DNA of 64,000 bases from an uncultured Spartobacteria bacterium (GCA_938011325.1 CALLUD010000030.1:1-64000); one strand, 5' to 3'. Counted from the stretch's first letter, positions 26,160 to 34,112 are shown. Translations and numbers: made by a program. The notes: generated by a model not told the origin, from the sequence alone.

Positions 26160-27382
26160 AGAAACCCACCACGATCGAAGAAATCAACGCCGCCATCCTC
26201 GACTCCGCGAGTCGAGGACTCGAGCACGCCACGACGTTGCCCGCAGAGGCCTACACGTCGGAGGAGTATTTCGAATACGAAAAGGAAACGATCCTCAAAA
26301 AGGAGTGGATCTGCATTGCGCATGTGTCGCAGATCCCGAAGCCGGGCGACTACATCAGCCTCGATGTGCTCGGCGAGCCGATGATCGTCGTGCGCGGAAA
26401 GGACAATGGCATTCACGTCCTCTCCCGTGTGTGTCCGCACCGCGCGATGGACATCATGCCCGTCGGATTCGGCTACGATCCGCGCGGCAAGGTGCGGCTG
26501 TTCATGTGCCCGTATCACAGCTGGACGTTCGATCTTTCCGGCCAGCTCAAGGGCGCGCCCGAAATGCAGAAGACGTGCGATTTCAATCGCAAGGAATTCA
26601 GCCTCGTCGAGTTTCGCAGCGAGATCTGGGAGGGCTTCGTGTTCGTGACCTTCAACCCCGACGTCGAACCTGTCGCCCGGCAGCTTGCCGACCTGCACAA
26701 GGACGTCGCCGCCTGGAAGATGGGCGAAATGGACGTCGTCGTGGAAATGGAATGGGACCTCCCGATCAACTGGAAAAACATGATCGAGAACTGGATGGAG
26801 CCCTATCACCACATGGGCATCCACGTGAAGACGCTCCAGCCGATGATGCCGGCCAAGGGGTGCTGGACCGAAGAATACCATCCGCACTACACGCGCGCCC
26901 ACCTGCCCTACCGGCAGAGCCTCATCGATGCGATGAAGGATGCCGAAGCCAAGGGCGAGCATTTCGGCTCGTTTCCGCCGATTCCCGGTATCCCGGAGGA
27001 GTTCAAATACGAATGGACGGTCCACGTCGGCTACCCCGCATTCATGATGCTCACCGGGCCGAACTGTGCGCTCTGGTATCGGCTGCTCCCGATCAGCGCC
27101 GAGAAGATTCACCTCGTCACGACAATCCTCGTGAACAAGGAGGCGCAGGCGCATCCCGACTTCGAGAAGCACCTCGCGATGGAGACGCAGGCGCTGAAGG
27201 ATTTCCACCTCGAGGACGTGGAAGTCTGCACCGCCGTGCAGCGCGGGTTGAATTCCCAGGCGTTCCAACACGGGCGGATGAGCTACCTCGAAAAGCCGGT
27301 GTATCAAATCCAGTGCTACCTCGCGGACCGCATTCGCGCCGCCGGTCGCGTTCCCGCTGAACTCAAGGAGGTCGCCGCGTGA
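26147..27382 (+). CDS. Rieske non-heme iron oxygenase, alpha subunit
   Basis: A 411-residue aromatic-ring-hydroxylating/N-demethylating-type oxygenase. The [2Fe-2S] ligands are Cys96/His98 (CPHR) and Cys121/His124 (CPYHSW); the 22-residue spacing is longer than the usual 15-17. The mononuclear iron site is visible as ENWMEPYHHMGIH (His221, His226, preceded by Glu218). Family members hydroxylate aromatics or demethylate quaternary and N-methyl compounds (carnitine, stachydrine, choline types). No dedicated ferredoxin or reductase gene adjoins it. The start ATG is preceded by AAGGAGCC inside the SDR gene; the stop overlaps the next start (GTGA). Confidence 0.9.
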   Translation: MVSMKKPTTIEEINAAILDSASRGLEHATTLPAEAYTSEEYFEYEKETILKKEWICIAHVSQIPKPGDYISLDVLGEPMIVVRGKDNGIHVLSRVCPHRAMDIMPVGFGYDPRGKVRLFMCPYHSWTFDLSGQLKGAPEMQKTCDFNRKEFSLVEFRSEIWEGFVFVTFNPDVEPVARQLADLHKDVAAWKMGEMDVVVEMEWDLPINWKNMIENWMEPYHHMGIHVKTLQPMMPAKGCWTEEYHPHYTRAHLPYRQSLIDAMKDAEAKGEHFGSFPPIPGIPEEFKYEWTVHVGYPAFMMLTGPNCALWYRLLPISAEKIHLVTTILVNKEAQAHPDFEKHLAMETQALKDFHLEDVEVCTAVQRGLNSQAFQHGRMSYLEKPVYQIQCYLADRIRAAGRVPAELKEVAA

Positions 27383-28296
27383 GCCGGACGGTCGCGTATA
27401 TCATGCCGCTGCCGCCCGGTGCACATCCGGGCATGGACACGATCGCGCATGGCATCGTGGCCGGGCTCCAGGGAACCGACACGCAACTCCGCATCCTGAC
27501 CGCCGACCTGCGCGATCCGCAGTTCACCATCGCGCAGAATCAGGCCGTGGTGGCCGCGACCGAGGCGAAGGTCGATGGAATCTGCATCTTCACGCTCGAC
27601 GAGAAGGAACCGGAGCCGGCGGTGTGGCGCGCGATCGGAAAGAACATTCCCGTCATCGCGCTGCACAAGCCCGTGTTCGAAGTCACGGCCACCGTCGCCG
27701 TGCCAAACTTCTACCACGGCATCTACCTCACGCAGTTCCTCGCCCGGCATCTGGACGACAATCCGAAAGTCGCGATCGTCGGCGGTCCGCCGATTCTCGA
27801 TGACGAGGAACTCGTCGCCGGCCTGCTCGAAGGCGGACGCCGCTGCGGGTTCCAGTTCATGAACGACCCGCACGACCCGGCGTTCAGGAATCAGGCTGAT
27901 GTGAAGGGCGCCGGCACCGCGCTGGCACATCACATTCTGGATACCTGCGAAGGCATGGACGCGCTGATCGTGTTCAACGACGAGACGCTCATGGATTTCC
28001 TCCCCGTGCTCGAGGAACGCGGTCTGCTCGGCTCGCTGCCGATCGTTTCGCGAAACGGAAGCCCCGCGGCTGTCGAGGCCGTTAAACGCGGCGACACGAT
28101 TGCCACCTACGATTACGGGCTCACCGAAATGGGAATCGCCGCCGGAAAACTCTTCGCCGACATCTTCGAGAACGGCGCCGAGTTTCAGGACGCGGTGTTC
28201 TGCCCGACTGTTGGCCGTGTCATCGACGAGGAGGCCGACTACACGCCGTGGAGCGAGCGGGCGCCTGCGGTGGAACTCATCGAAGGACTCGACTGA
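27379..28296 (+). CDS. Periplasmic-binding-protein-fold (type I) protein without export signal
   Basis: A 305-residue protein with the two-lobe PBP-I fold of sugar-binding proteins and LacI effector domains: SRTVAYIMPLPPGAHPGMD at the start, AIVGGPPILDDEE in lobe two, then IVFNDETLMDFLPVL and IATYDYGLTEMGIAAGKLF. It has neither a signal peptide nor a helix-turn-helix, so it should be cytoplasmic. It could be a ligand sensor or carrier protein acting with a partner. Start is GTG, overlapping the Rieske stop by 4 nt; the stop abuts the SUMF1-like gene (1-nt overlap). Confidence 0.75.
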   Translation: MSRTVAYIMPLPPGAHPGMDTIAHGIVAGLQGTDTQLRILTADLRDPQFTIAQNQAVVAATEAKVDGICIFTLDEKEPEPAVWRAIGKNIPVIALHKPVFEVTATVAVPNFYHGIYLTQFLARHLDDNPKVAIVGGPPILDDEELVAGLLEGGRRCGFQFMNDPHDPAFRNQADVKGAGTALAHHILDTCEGMDALIVFNDETLMDFLPVLEERGLLGSLPIVSRNGSPAAVEAVKRGDTIATYDYGLTEMGIAAGKLFADIFENGAEFQDAVFCPTVGRVIDEEADYTPWSERAPAVELIEGLD

Positions 28297-29027
28297 TGTC
28301 TGTCGCGGAAATTTCCATCCCCAAGCTGGTGACCATTCCCGCCGGTGAGTTCGTGATGGGCGCCGGCGAGGACGACAAATTCGCCACGATGCTCGAGCTG
28401 CCCCGTCGCCGTGTCGTCATCGAGCGTCCGTTCGCGATGGGAAAATTCCCGGTGACGTTCGCGCAGTGGGACGAATACGTGGCGCTGAATCCCGGCGCGC
28501 ACTGTCCACCCGACTACGACGTCGGCCGTGGCGACCTGCCGGTCGGCAGCGTGAGCTGGAATGACGTGCAGGAATATCTCGCCTGGCTGCGGCACGAGAC
28601 CGGGAGGCCGTTTCGTCTGCCGACCGAGGCGGAATGGGAATACGCGTGCCGCGCCGGCACGGTGACGACATTCAATACAGGCGACGACCTCACCACCGAG
28701 CAGGCAAACTACTGGTATTCGGAAAACGGCAAAAAGATCGGCCCCGGAAAACCGCTGCCCGTCGGCAGCTACCCGCCGAATGCCTTCGGCCTTTACGACA
28801 TGCACGGCACGATCTGCGAACTCGTCGCCGACTCGTGGCACGACGGCTACGCAGACCTGCCCACCGATGGCTCGCCGTATCACGATCCGGAATCGCACCT
28901 CGTCGTCACGCGCGGCGGCGCCTGGGATTACGCGGCGCGCCTCCTGCGTTCGGCCTTTCGCGACTGGGTCGACCGCGCGCGGCGGTTCGACAACATCGGC
29001 TTCCGCGTCGCCTGCGACATCGAGTGA
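28296..29027 (+). CDS. SUMF1/formylglycine-generating-enzyme-fold protein, non-canonical
   Basis: A 243-residue SUMF1 (C-type-lectin-like) domain protein. VTIPAGEFVMGAGEDD begins it, LPTEAEWEYACRAG is the diagnostic core, and the end (RGGAWDYAARLLRSAFRDW, about residues 205-224, then NIGFRVA) is complete. Copper-binding formylglycine-generating enzymes carry two Cys in the segment after RGGSW; here those positions are not Cys. No sulfatase gene is in the window. It is therefore probably not a sulfatase activator but an oxygenase-like or structural member. Start and stop each overlap the neighbours by one base or so, inside the cluster. Confidence 0.8.
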   Translation: MSVAEISIPKLVTIPAGEFVMGAGEDDKFATMLELPRRRVVIERPFAMGKFPVTFAQWDEYVALNPGAHCPPDYDVGRGDLPVGSVSWNDVQEYLAWLRHETGRPFRLPTEAEWEYACRAGTVTTFNTGDDLTTEQANYWYSENGKKIGPGKPLPVGSYPPNAFGLYDMHGTICELVADSWHDGYADLPTDGSPYHDPESHLVVTRGGAWDYAARLLRSAFRDWVDRARRFDNIGFRVACDIE

Positions 29028-29872
29028 TGGAAACGACGCTCGCTCCACCCATCGCCCAACACGCGCGTCCGCAGCGACGCAGGGGCCGGTGGTTCGAGTT
29101 TCAGGCTCCCCTTTCGACACCGGCGAAGATCGCGCTCGCGATCCTCGCGTGGGCGCTGTTTCTCGGCATCTGGCAGTTTGCGCCACGCTCCCCGCAAATG
29201 GCAGCCCTGGTCCCGCCGCCCACAAAGGTCGCGGAAACGCTGGTCGAGCTGTTCACGGAGAAGAAATTTCTCGCCGATATCGCTCAGAGCCTGCAGCGGG
29301 TGGGCATCAGTTTCGCTCTCGCTGTGGCGGTGGCGCTTCCGCTCGGCCTGCTTATGGGAGCGTTTCCGGCCGTCGAAGGGTTTTTCAATCCAATCGTCTC
29401 GCCCTTCCGCTATCTGCCCGCGCCGTCGTTCATTCCCTTGCTGCTCGCGTGGCTCGGCACCGGCGACGAGCAGAAGATCGCGCTGCTGTTCATCGGCGTG
29501 GTGTGGTTTCTCATCAGTCTTTTGATGGACGACGCCAAGCGCGTGCCGCTAGCTCTCATCGAAGCCTCGCGCACCCTCGGCGCCGATCGTCGGCAGGCGC
29601 TCTTCTCCGTCATTCTGCCAGCCGCCCTGCCCCATTTTCTCGACACGATCCGACAGATGCTCGCCGTGAGCTGGACGTATCTCGTGATCGCCGAAATCGT
29701 CGCCGCCACCGATGGCATCGGCGCCGTGATGATGCGCGCGAAACGTCTCGTGCGCATGGATACGATCATCGCGTGCATTCTGACGATCGGCGCCCTTGGC
29801 TTCCTCTCCGATCTCCTCCTGCGCGGCCTGCGTTGGTGGGCCTTCCCGTATCTCCGAAACACCCGCCATTGA
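29027..29872 (+). CDS. ABC transporter permease (nitrate/sulfonate/taurine type)
   Basis: A 281-residue inner-membrane permease of the SsuC/TauC type with about six transmembrane helices after a basic N-terminus. The ATPase-contact EAA loop is visible as LALIEASRTLGADRRQALFS through VILPAALPHFLDTIRQML. Its start overlaps the SUMF1-like stop by one base, and the substrate-binding protein follows 21 nt later. No matching ATPase gene is in the cluster, so an ATPase from elsewhere in the genome must complete the transporter. Confidence 0.88.
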   Translation: METTLAPPIAQHARPQRRRGRWFEFQAPLSTPAKIALAILAWALFLGIWQFAPRSPQMAALVPPPTKVAETLVELFTEKKFLADIAQSLQRVGISFALAVAVALPLGLLMGAFPAVEGFFNPIVSPFRYLPAPSFIPLLLAWLGTGDEQKIALLFIGVVWFLISLLMDDAKRVPLALIEASRTLGADRRQALFSVILPAALPHFLDTIRQMLAVSWTYLVIAEIVAATDGIGAVMMRAKRLVRMDTIIACILTIGALGFLSDLLLRGLRWWAFPYLRNTRH

Positions 29873-29893
29873 GCCAAACATCAACCAAACATC

Positions 29894-30937
29894 ATGAAGC
29901 AAACCAAACGTCGCCGTCTCATTCCTGCTGTTGTCGTCGCTGTGCTGGCCGCCGTCTTCCTCTCCGCCGACGCGGCGGAGAAGGTTCGCGTGTCGTTTTT
30001 CTCGTGGCCGGGCTACGGATTCTGGTTCATCGCGAAGGAAAAGAACCTCGCGCCCGATCTCGATCTGGAACTCACAATCATCGAGGACCCCTACGAGAGC
30101 TTTGGGCAGCTCGCCGCCGGTCAGCTGGATGTCACCTCCAGCACCGTCGAATACGGGCCGATCGCTGCGGACGAAGGCGTGCCGGTGAAACTCGTCACCT
30201 ACACGAATCTCTCCTACGGCACCGACAAGCTCATCATGGCGCCCGACATCAAGAGCGCCGCCGACCTCAAGGGCAGGACGGTCGCCGTGCTCGAAGGCGG
30301 GCTCACGCAAATCTTCATGGGCATCTGGCTCGAGGACAACGGCGTCGCATTCGACAAGGTGAAATACGCGAACCTCATCATGGACGACGCCGTCGCTGCG
30401 ATGGTGAGCGGCAACGTCGCCGGCGGGGAATTCTGGGAGCCCTTCGGCGGCAAGGTGCTCGAAACCCTCAAGGGCTCGCACGTCGTCGCCACCTCGCTGG
30501 AGCCCTACTGGCTCAAGACGGGCCTCCTTGCCGACGGCATGTATATGTCCGACGCGTTTCTCGCGAAACCGGAGCTCGCCGCAAAGGCGATGAAGGCCTA
30601 CTGGGACGCCGTTGCGTGGTGGAAGGAGAATCCCGCCGAAGGCAACAGGATCATCGCCGAAGGTCTCAAATTCGAGCTCGCCGACGTGGAATCCGTGATC
30701 GGCACGACCGGAAAACCGAACGAGGGCGGCCTCGCAGTGCTCGATGTCGCCGCGGCGCGGAAGTTCATGGGCGTCGAGGAGGGAGAGCCACCGTTCGGCC
30801 TGAAAAATGGGCAGATCCGAGATGTCTGGGACCTGACAACGAAATGGTGGAAAAAGTTTGGCCTCATCAAAGGCGATCCGAAATTCGATGACGGCGTAAG
30901 CCTTGTTCCCATCAAATCCCAGAGCTCAGGAAACTAG
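29894..30937 (+). CDS. ABC transporter substrate-binding protein (NMT1/TauA-like)
   Basis: A 347-residue exported binding protein. The signal peptide covers about residues 1-27 (basic KQTKRRR, then a hydrophobic core ending SADAAE). The mature part starts VRVSFFSWPGYGFWFIAKEK, as in nitrate/taurine/thiamine-precursor binding proteins, followed by GQLAAGQLDV and DLKGRTVAVLEGG. It captures the imported compound in the periplasm; binding proteins of this family also serve guanidine-type transporters elsewhere. It is the last gene before a 278-nt gap (30938-31215), in which I see no gene or clear terminator. Confidence 0.88.
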   Translation: MKQTKRRRLIPAVVVAVLAAVFLSADAAEKVRVSFFSWPGYGFWFIAKEKNLAPDLDLELTIIEDPYESFGQLAAGQLDVTSSTVEYGPIAADEGVPVKLVTYTNLSYGTDKLIMAPDIKSAADLKGRTVAVLEGGLTQIFMGIWLEDNGVAFDKVKYANLIMDDAVAAMVSGNVAGGEFWEPFGGKVLETLKGSHVVATSLEPYWLKTGLLADGMYMSDAFLAKPELAAKAMKAYWDAVAWWKENPAEGNRIIAEGLKFELADVESVIGTTGKPNEGGLAVLDVAAARKFMGVEEGEPPFGLKNGQIRDVWDLTTKWWKKFGLIKGDPKFDDGVSLVPIKSQSSGN

Positions 30938-31215
30938 GCCGGAACACTGGATTTTTCTGGAACGGGAATTTGACGGATGTTAGGCAATCTCATCCTGCGC
31001 TGCTTGCGGCTTTGCCCGGTCGGTAAATTTGTATTGGGCCCACCCACAATCCACGAATTTGCCCTTGAGACTGAAAGACGATCGATTGCGATCCCTGGCG
31101 AAAATCCCGCGGCTTCTTTTCTAACGGTCGGGGGGCTCCGCTGCTTTATCCCAGACCACGCACCACTGGATGCGGCGGAGCTCCCGGCCACCTCCCTTCG
31201 ATTGGAGGGGCAATC

Positions 31216-32076
31216 ATGAAGCCGGCGTTTTTCAAAACGCTGTGGGGCCGGCAGCAGCCCTTTCGAATCGTGGCCGAGCAGGCGCGAGAGGCGGGCTTTC
31301 AGGGCTTGGAGGGAGCGTTTCCCGCGGATGAAGACGAAGCGCGGCAGTTTCTCGATGCGCTCGGGGAATTCGACCTTCAATTCATCGCGGAAATCTCGAC
31401 CACCGGCTACGCCACGCCGACTCCCGGCTCGACGGTTGCGGACCACCTGGAGGCGTTCGCGCGAATTCTCGATCGCTCGATGGTCGCCCGTCCGCTGTTT
31501 TTCAGCTCGATGGCCGGCAGCGATCTGTGGTCGTTTTCGGAAAGCGTCGAGTTTCTGACCAAGGCATGGGAGATCGCCCGGGACCGCGGCGTGCGCGTCG
31601 GGTTCGAAACGCATCGCAGCCGCAGCTTGTATCATCCCGTGCGCACGGCCGAACTGCTGGCCGAGCTTCCGCCGATTGAGCTGACTCTGGATTTCAGCCA
31701 CTGGTGCGTCGTCACCGAGCGGCTCGTGCTCGACGAGTTGCCCGACGTTCTCGCCCTCGCCGCGGAACGCGCGCTGCACATTCAGCCGCGCATCGGCTAC
31801 GACCAGGGGCCGCAGGTTCCCGATCCACGCGCGCCGGAATACGCCACCGCCGTCGAGGCGCACCTTCGCTGGTGGCGCGTTGTGTGGGAGTCGCAGAAAC
31901 GGCGCGGATTCGAAACCGTGACAATGACTCCGGAGTTTGGTCCCGACGGCTACTTGCAATGCGAGCCGTTTACGCAAAAGCCGGTCGCGGACCTCTGGGA
32001 GCTCAACGTCTGGACCGCCAACCGGCTCCGGCAGGAATTCGCTCAATGGGAGCAAGCGCAGGAAATCAACGCATGA
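31216..32076 (+). CDS. Sugar-phosphate isomerase/epimerase-like TIM-barrel protein
   Basis: A 286-residue AP-endonuclease-2/xylose-isomerase-like TIM barrel. Barrel strands carrying likely metal ligands are FIAEISTTGY, VRVGFETHRSRS, IELTLDFSHWCVV and LHIQPRIGYDQG, with a final MTPEFGPDGY. Such proteins isomerise, epimerise or hydrolyse small sugar- or polyol-like substrates; none can be named. It begins a second coupled gene set: its stop overlaps the deacetylase-fold gene (ATGA). It follows the 278-nt gap, so it may have its own promoter. Confidence 0.75.
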   Translation: MKPAFFKTLWGRQQPFRIVAEQAREAGFQGLEGAFPADEDEARQFLDALGEFDLQFIAEISTTGYATPTPGSTVADHLEAFARILDRSMVARPLFFSSMAGSDLWSFSESVEFLTKAWEIARDRGVRVGFETHRSRSLYHPVRTAELLAELPPIELTLDFSHWCVVTERLVLDELPDVLALAAERALHIQPRIGYDQGPQVPDPRAPEYATAVEAHLRWWRVVWESQKRRGFETVTMTPEFGPDGYLQCEPFTQKPVADLWELNVWTANRLRQEFAQWEQAQEINA

Positions 32077-32930
32077 CCCCGTATTCCCCTCCTCCGCGTT
32101 TCGTGTGGCCCGACGGAAAGCGCTGCGCCGTAATGCTCTGCTTCGACGTGGACGGCGAGACGACGGCGCTGTCCGAGGATCCGGCCCTCAGCCAGCGACT
32201 CACGACGATGTCGCAATGCGAGTATGGTCCGAAGGTCGGCGTTCCACGCCTGCTCGGGCTGGTCGACCATTGCGGAGTCCCGGCGACATTCTTCATTCCC
32301 TCGTTCATCGCCGAGCGGCATCCGGAAATGAGCCGCGCCATCGCGCGCTCCGGCCACGAGATCGGCGCCCACGGGCACCTGCACGAAAAGCTCGCTCAGC
32401 TTTCACCGGATCAGGAGGAAGCCGTGCTCGTGAAAAGTCTGCGCATTCTCGAGGAGATCACCGGCACGCGGCCGGTGGGGCATCGCGCGCCGTGGTTCGA
32501 GATCAATCCCGGCACACCCGACCTGCTCAAGCGCCACGACCTGCTCTACAGCGCGAGCCTTATGGGCGACGACGTGCCGTGGATTCACCCGAACGGCCTC
32601 GTGGAGATCCCGGGCCAGTGGATGCTCGAGGACTGGGAGCAGTTTGCCTTCAACGCCGATCCCGCGTGGGGCTTCATCCCCGAGAATTGCGAAAAGGTTC
32701 ACGACCTCTGGATGCGCGAATACGAGGCCATGCGCGACTTCGGCTGCTGCTTCGTGCTCACGTTGCACCCGTGGCTGAGCGGACGCCCCTCCCGGGTGCG
32801 GCTCCTCGAGCGGATCATTCGCGACATTCAGGCAGACGGGGCCGCGTGGTTCGCGACGGGTCGGGAGATTGCGCGTTACGTGTTGCAGAACCCCGCCGCG
32901 CGTCGGGAAATCGATTTCGACCAGCCATGA
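32073..32930 (+). CDS. Polysaccharide-deacetylase-fold hydrolase (PuuE/cyclic-imidase-like)
   Basis: A 285-residue NodB-type metal hydrolase without a signal peptide. The base/metal Asp lies in MLCFDVDGETT and the metal histidines in HGHLHEK; later motifs are RAPWFEINPGT and CFVLTLHPWLSGRPSR. The cytoplasmic location and the DVDGE variant match the branch that contains uric-acid-pathway allantoinase PuuE, cyclic-imide hydrolase and HpPgdA, which open cyclic amides, rather than envelope chitin/peptidoglycan deacetylases. In this cluster, opening of a hydantoin- or imide-like ring is a reasonable guess. It overlaps both neighbours by 4 nt. Confidence 0.75.
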   Translation: MTPYSPPPRFVWPDGKRCAVMLCFDVDGETTALSEDPALSQRLTTMSQCEYGPKVGVPRLLGLVDHCGVPATFFIPSFIAERHPEMSRAIARSGHEIGAHGHLHEKLAQLSPDQEEAVLVKSLRILEEITGTRPVGHRAPWFEINPGTPDLLKRHDLLYSASLMGDDVPWIHPNGLVEIPGQWMLEDWEQFAFNADPAWGFIPENCEKVHDLWMREYEAMRDFGCCFVLTLHPWLSGRPSRVRLLERIIRDIQADGAAWFATGREIARYVLQNPAARREIDFDQP

Positions 32931-33568
32931 AAAAGCTTCTCATTCTCGTCGGCAGTCCGCGCCGGGAAGGCAACTCCGCAGCGCTCGCGCGGGCCGTGCA
33001 GTGGGGTGCCGAATCCGCCGGACACGTCGCGACGATTCGGTTTCTCGATGATCACATTTCCGCCTTTCTCCACGACTGTCGCCTTCACCGGCAGCCGAAC
33101 GGCGAATGTCCCGCGACGGATGGCTACCGCGCCCTGTTCTTCGACGACTTCCTGCCCGCCGACGGTGTTGTCTTTTGCTCGCCCGTTTATTGGTATGCAC
33201 TCTCGGCGCAGACGAAGGTCTTCTTCGATCGAATGTTCTGCTACTACGCGGCCTCCTACCCCGATTCGGCAAACGTGATCCGGCAAATGACCGGCAAACG
33301 CATCGGCCTCGCGCTCGCTTCGGAGGAAACGTATCCCGGCGCAACGCTCGGCATCATTCACCAGATCCAGGAATACGCGCGCTACACCCACTCCGAGTTT
33401 GTCGGCGTCGTGCGCGGCATCGGCAACAGCCGAAACGAGGTGGTCCGGGATCCCGACGATCCCATCGCGCAGGCCGAGACACTCGGCCGCACCTTCTTTT
33501 CCCGCAGTTACACGGACTACCGGCTCGACACGCCCCGCAGCGGCCGTGTGTGGCCGGTCGACGGGTAA
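32927..33568 (+). CDS. NADPH-dependent FMN-reductase-fold flavoprotein
   Basis: A 213-residue flavodoxin-like protein. The FMN phosphate loop is LILVGSPRREGNSAALARAV; the flavin-ring contact is FCSPVYWYALSAQTKVFFDR. Such proteins reduce FMN, quinones or azo/nitro groups with NAD(P)H. It might supply electrons to the Rieske oxygenase in the same cluster, or perform a reduction in the pathway; neither is proven. It overlaps the preceding gene (ATGA) and ends 85 nt before the NikR-like gene. Confidence 0.8.
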   Translation: MKKLLILVGSPRREGNSAALARAVQWGAESAGHVATIRFLDDHISAFLHDCRLHRQPNGECPATDGYRALFFDDFLPADGVVFCSPVYWYALSAQTKVFFDRMFCYYAASYPDSANVIRQMTGKRIGLALASEETYPGATLGIIHQIQEYARYTHSEFVGVVRGIGNSRNEVVRDPDDPIAQAETLGRTFFSRSYTDYRLDTPRSGRVWPVDG

Positions 33569-33624
33569 GAAGCCATCAGTTTCTCTCGATGCGTCGAATT
33601 TCGGCACGACGCTTGCTTAACGGA

Positions 33625-33652
33625 GTATTACTCGTTTTTGTTTCAGTAATAC
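33625..33652. promoter_or_regulatory. NikR-type operator: GTATTA-N16-TAATAC
   Basis: A perfect palindrome with 8-bp arms (GTATTACT, 12-nt spacer, AGTAATAC) ends one base before the ATG of the NikR-like gene. Counted as hexamers it is GTATTA-N16-TAATAC, 28 bp, the same length and spacing as the known NikR operator GTATGA-N16-TCATAC. It occupies the place of the ribosome-binding site, where bound repressor would block transcription or translation initiation, so autoregulation of the downstream module is likely. Confidence 0.75.
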
Positions 33653-33653
33653 C

Positions 33654-34112
33654 ATGCCAGTTGTCACCGAACCCCGCCAACCCGTTCAGCGGATCAGCAT
33701 CTCGCTCCCCGATTCGGTGTATCGCGAACTGGACGAGATGATCGCCGAACGGGGCATCGAGAGCCGGTCCAAGCTGATCACCGAGCTCATCACGAACGCG
33801 GTCATCGAGCATCAGCAGGACAAGGGTGACCAGATCATGGCCGGCACCATCACGCTCATCTACGACGAGGCGAAGGGGCCGTTGCTGCAAAAGCTCGCGG
33901 AGATCGAGCGCGAGCATCTCGACGAGGTCATCAGCTCCCTCCACGTGCAGCTCGAAAACAATCACCGCATGGAGGTCATCCTCGTCCAGGGCCCTGCCGG
34001 AACACTCAAACGCATTGCCGACCGCCTGCTCGGCTGCAAGGGCGTTCGCACCGGCAAGCTCACTCTTACCAGCATCATCCTTCCTCCGCTTCACCCGCTT
34101 CCCAAGAAATGA
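33654..34112 (+). CDS. NikR-family ribbon-helix-helix regulator with altered metal site
   Basis: A 152-residue protein with an N-terminal ribbon-helix-helix DNA-binding domain (QRISISLPDSVYRELDEMI, SRSKLITELITNAV) and a C-terminal ACT-like domain (AGTITLIYDEAKGPLLQKL, then VISSLHVQLE). Alignment by eye to E. coli NikR keeps His97 (equals His87) but gives Arg86 for His76, Gln99 for His89 and Arg105 for Cys95, so most nickel ligands are absent. It probably senses something other than nickel. It sits behind a NikR-geometry operator, and its stop overlaps the DUF1989 gene (ATGA), which places it at the head of the carboxylase operon. Confidence 0.85.
   Translation: MPVVTEPRQPVQRISISLPDSVYRELDEMIAERGIESRSKLITELITNAVIEHQQDKGDQIMAGTITLIYDEAKGPLLQKLAEIEREHLDEVISSLHVQLENNHRMEVILVQGPAGTLKRIADRLLGCKGVRTGKLTLTSIILPPLHPLPKK

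Noticed and set aside
28296..29027. A sulfatase activation system
   Set aside because: The SUMF1-fold protein lacks the expected Cys pair and no sulfatase gene is present.
30977..31219. An 80-codon frame in the gap before the TIM-barrel gene
   Set aside because: No ribosome-binding site, no family-like pattern, and it ends by running into the next gene's start.
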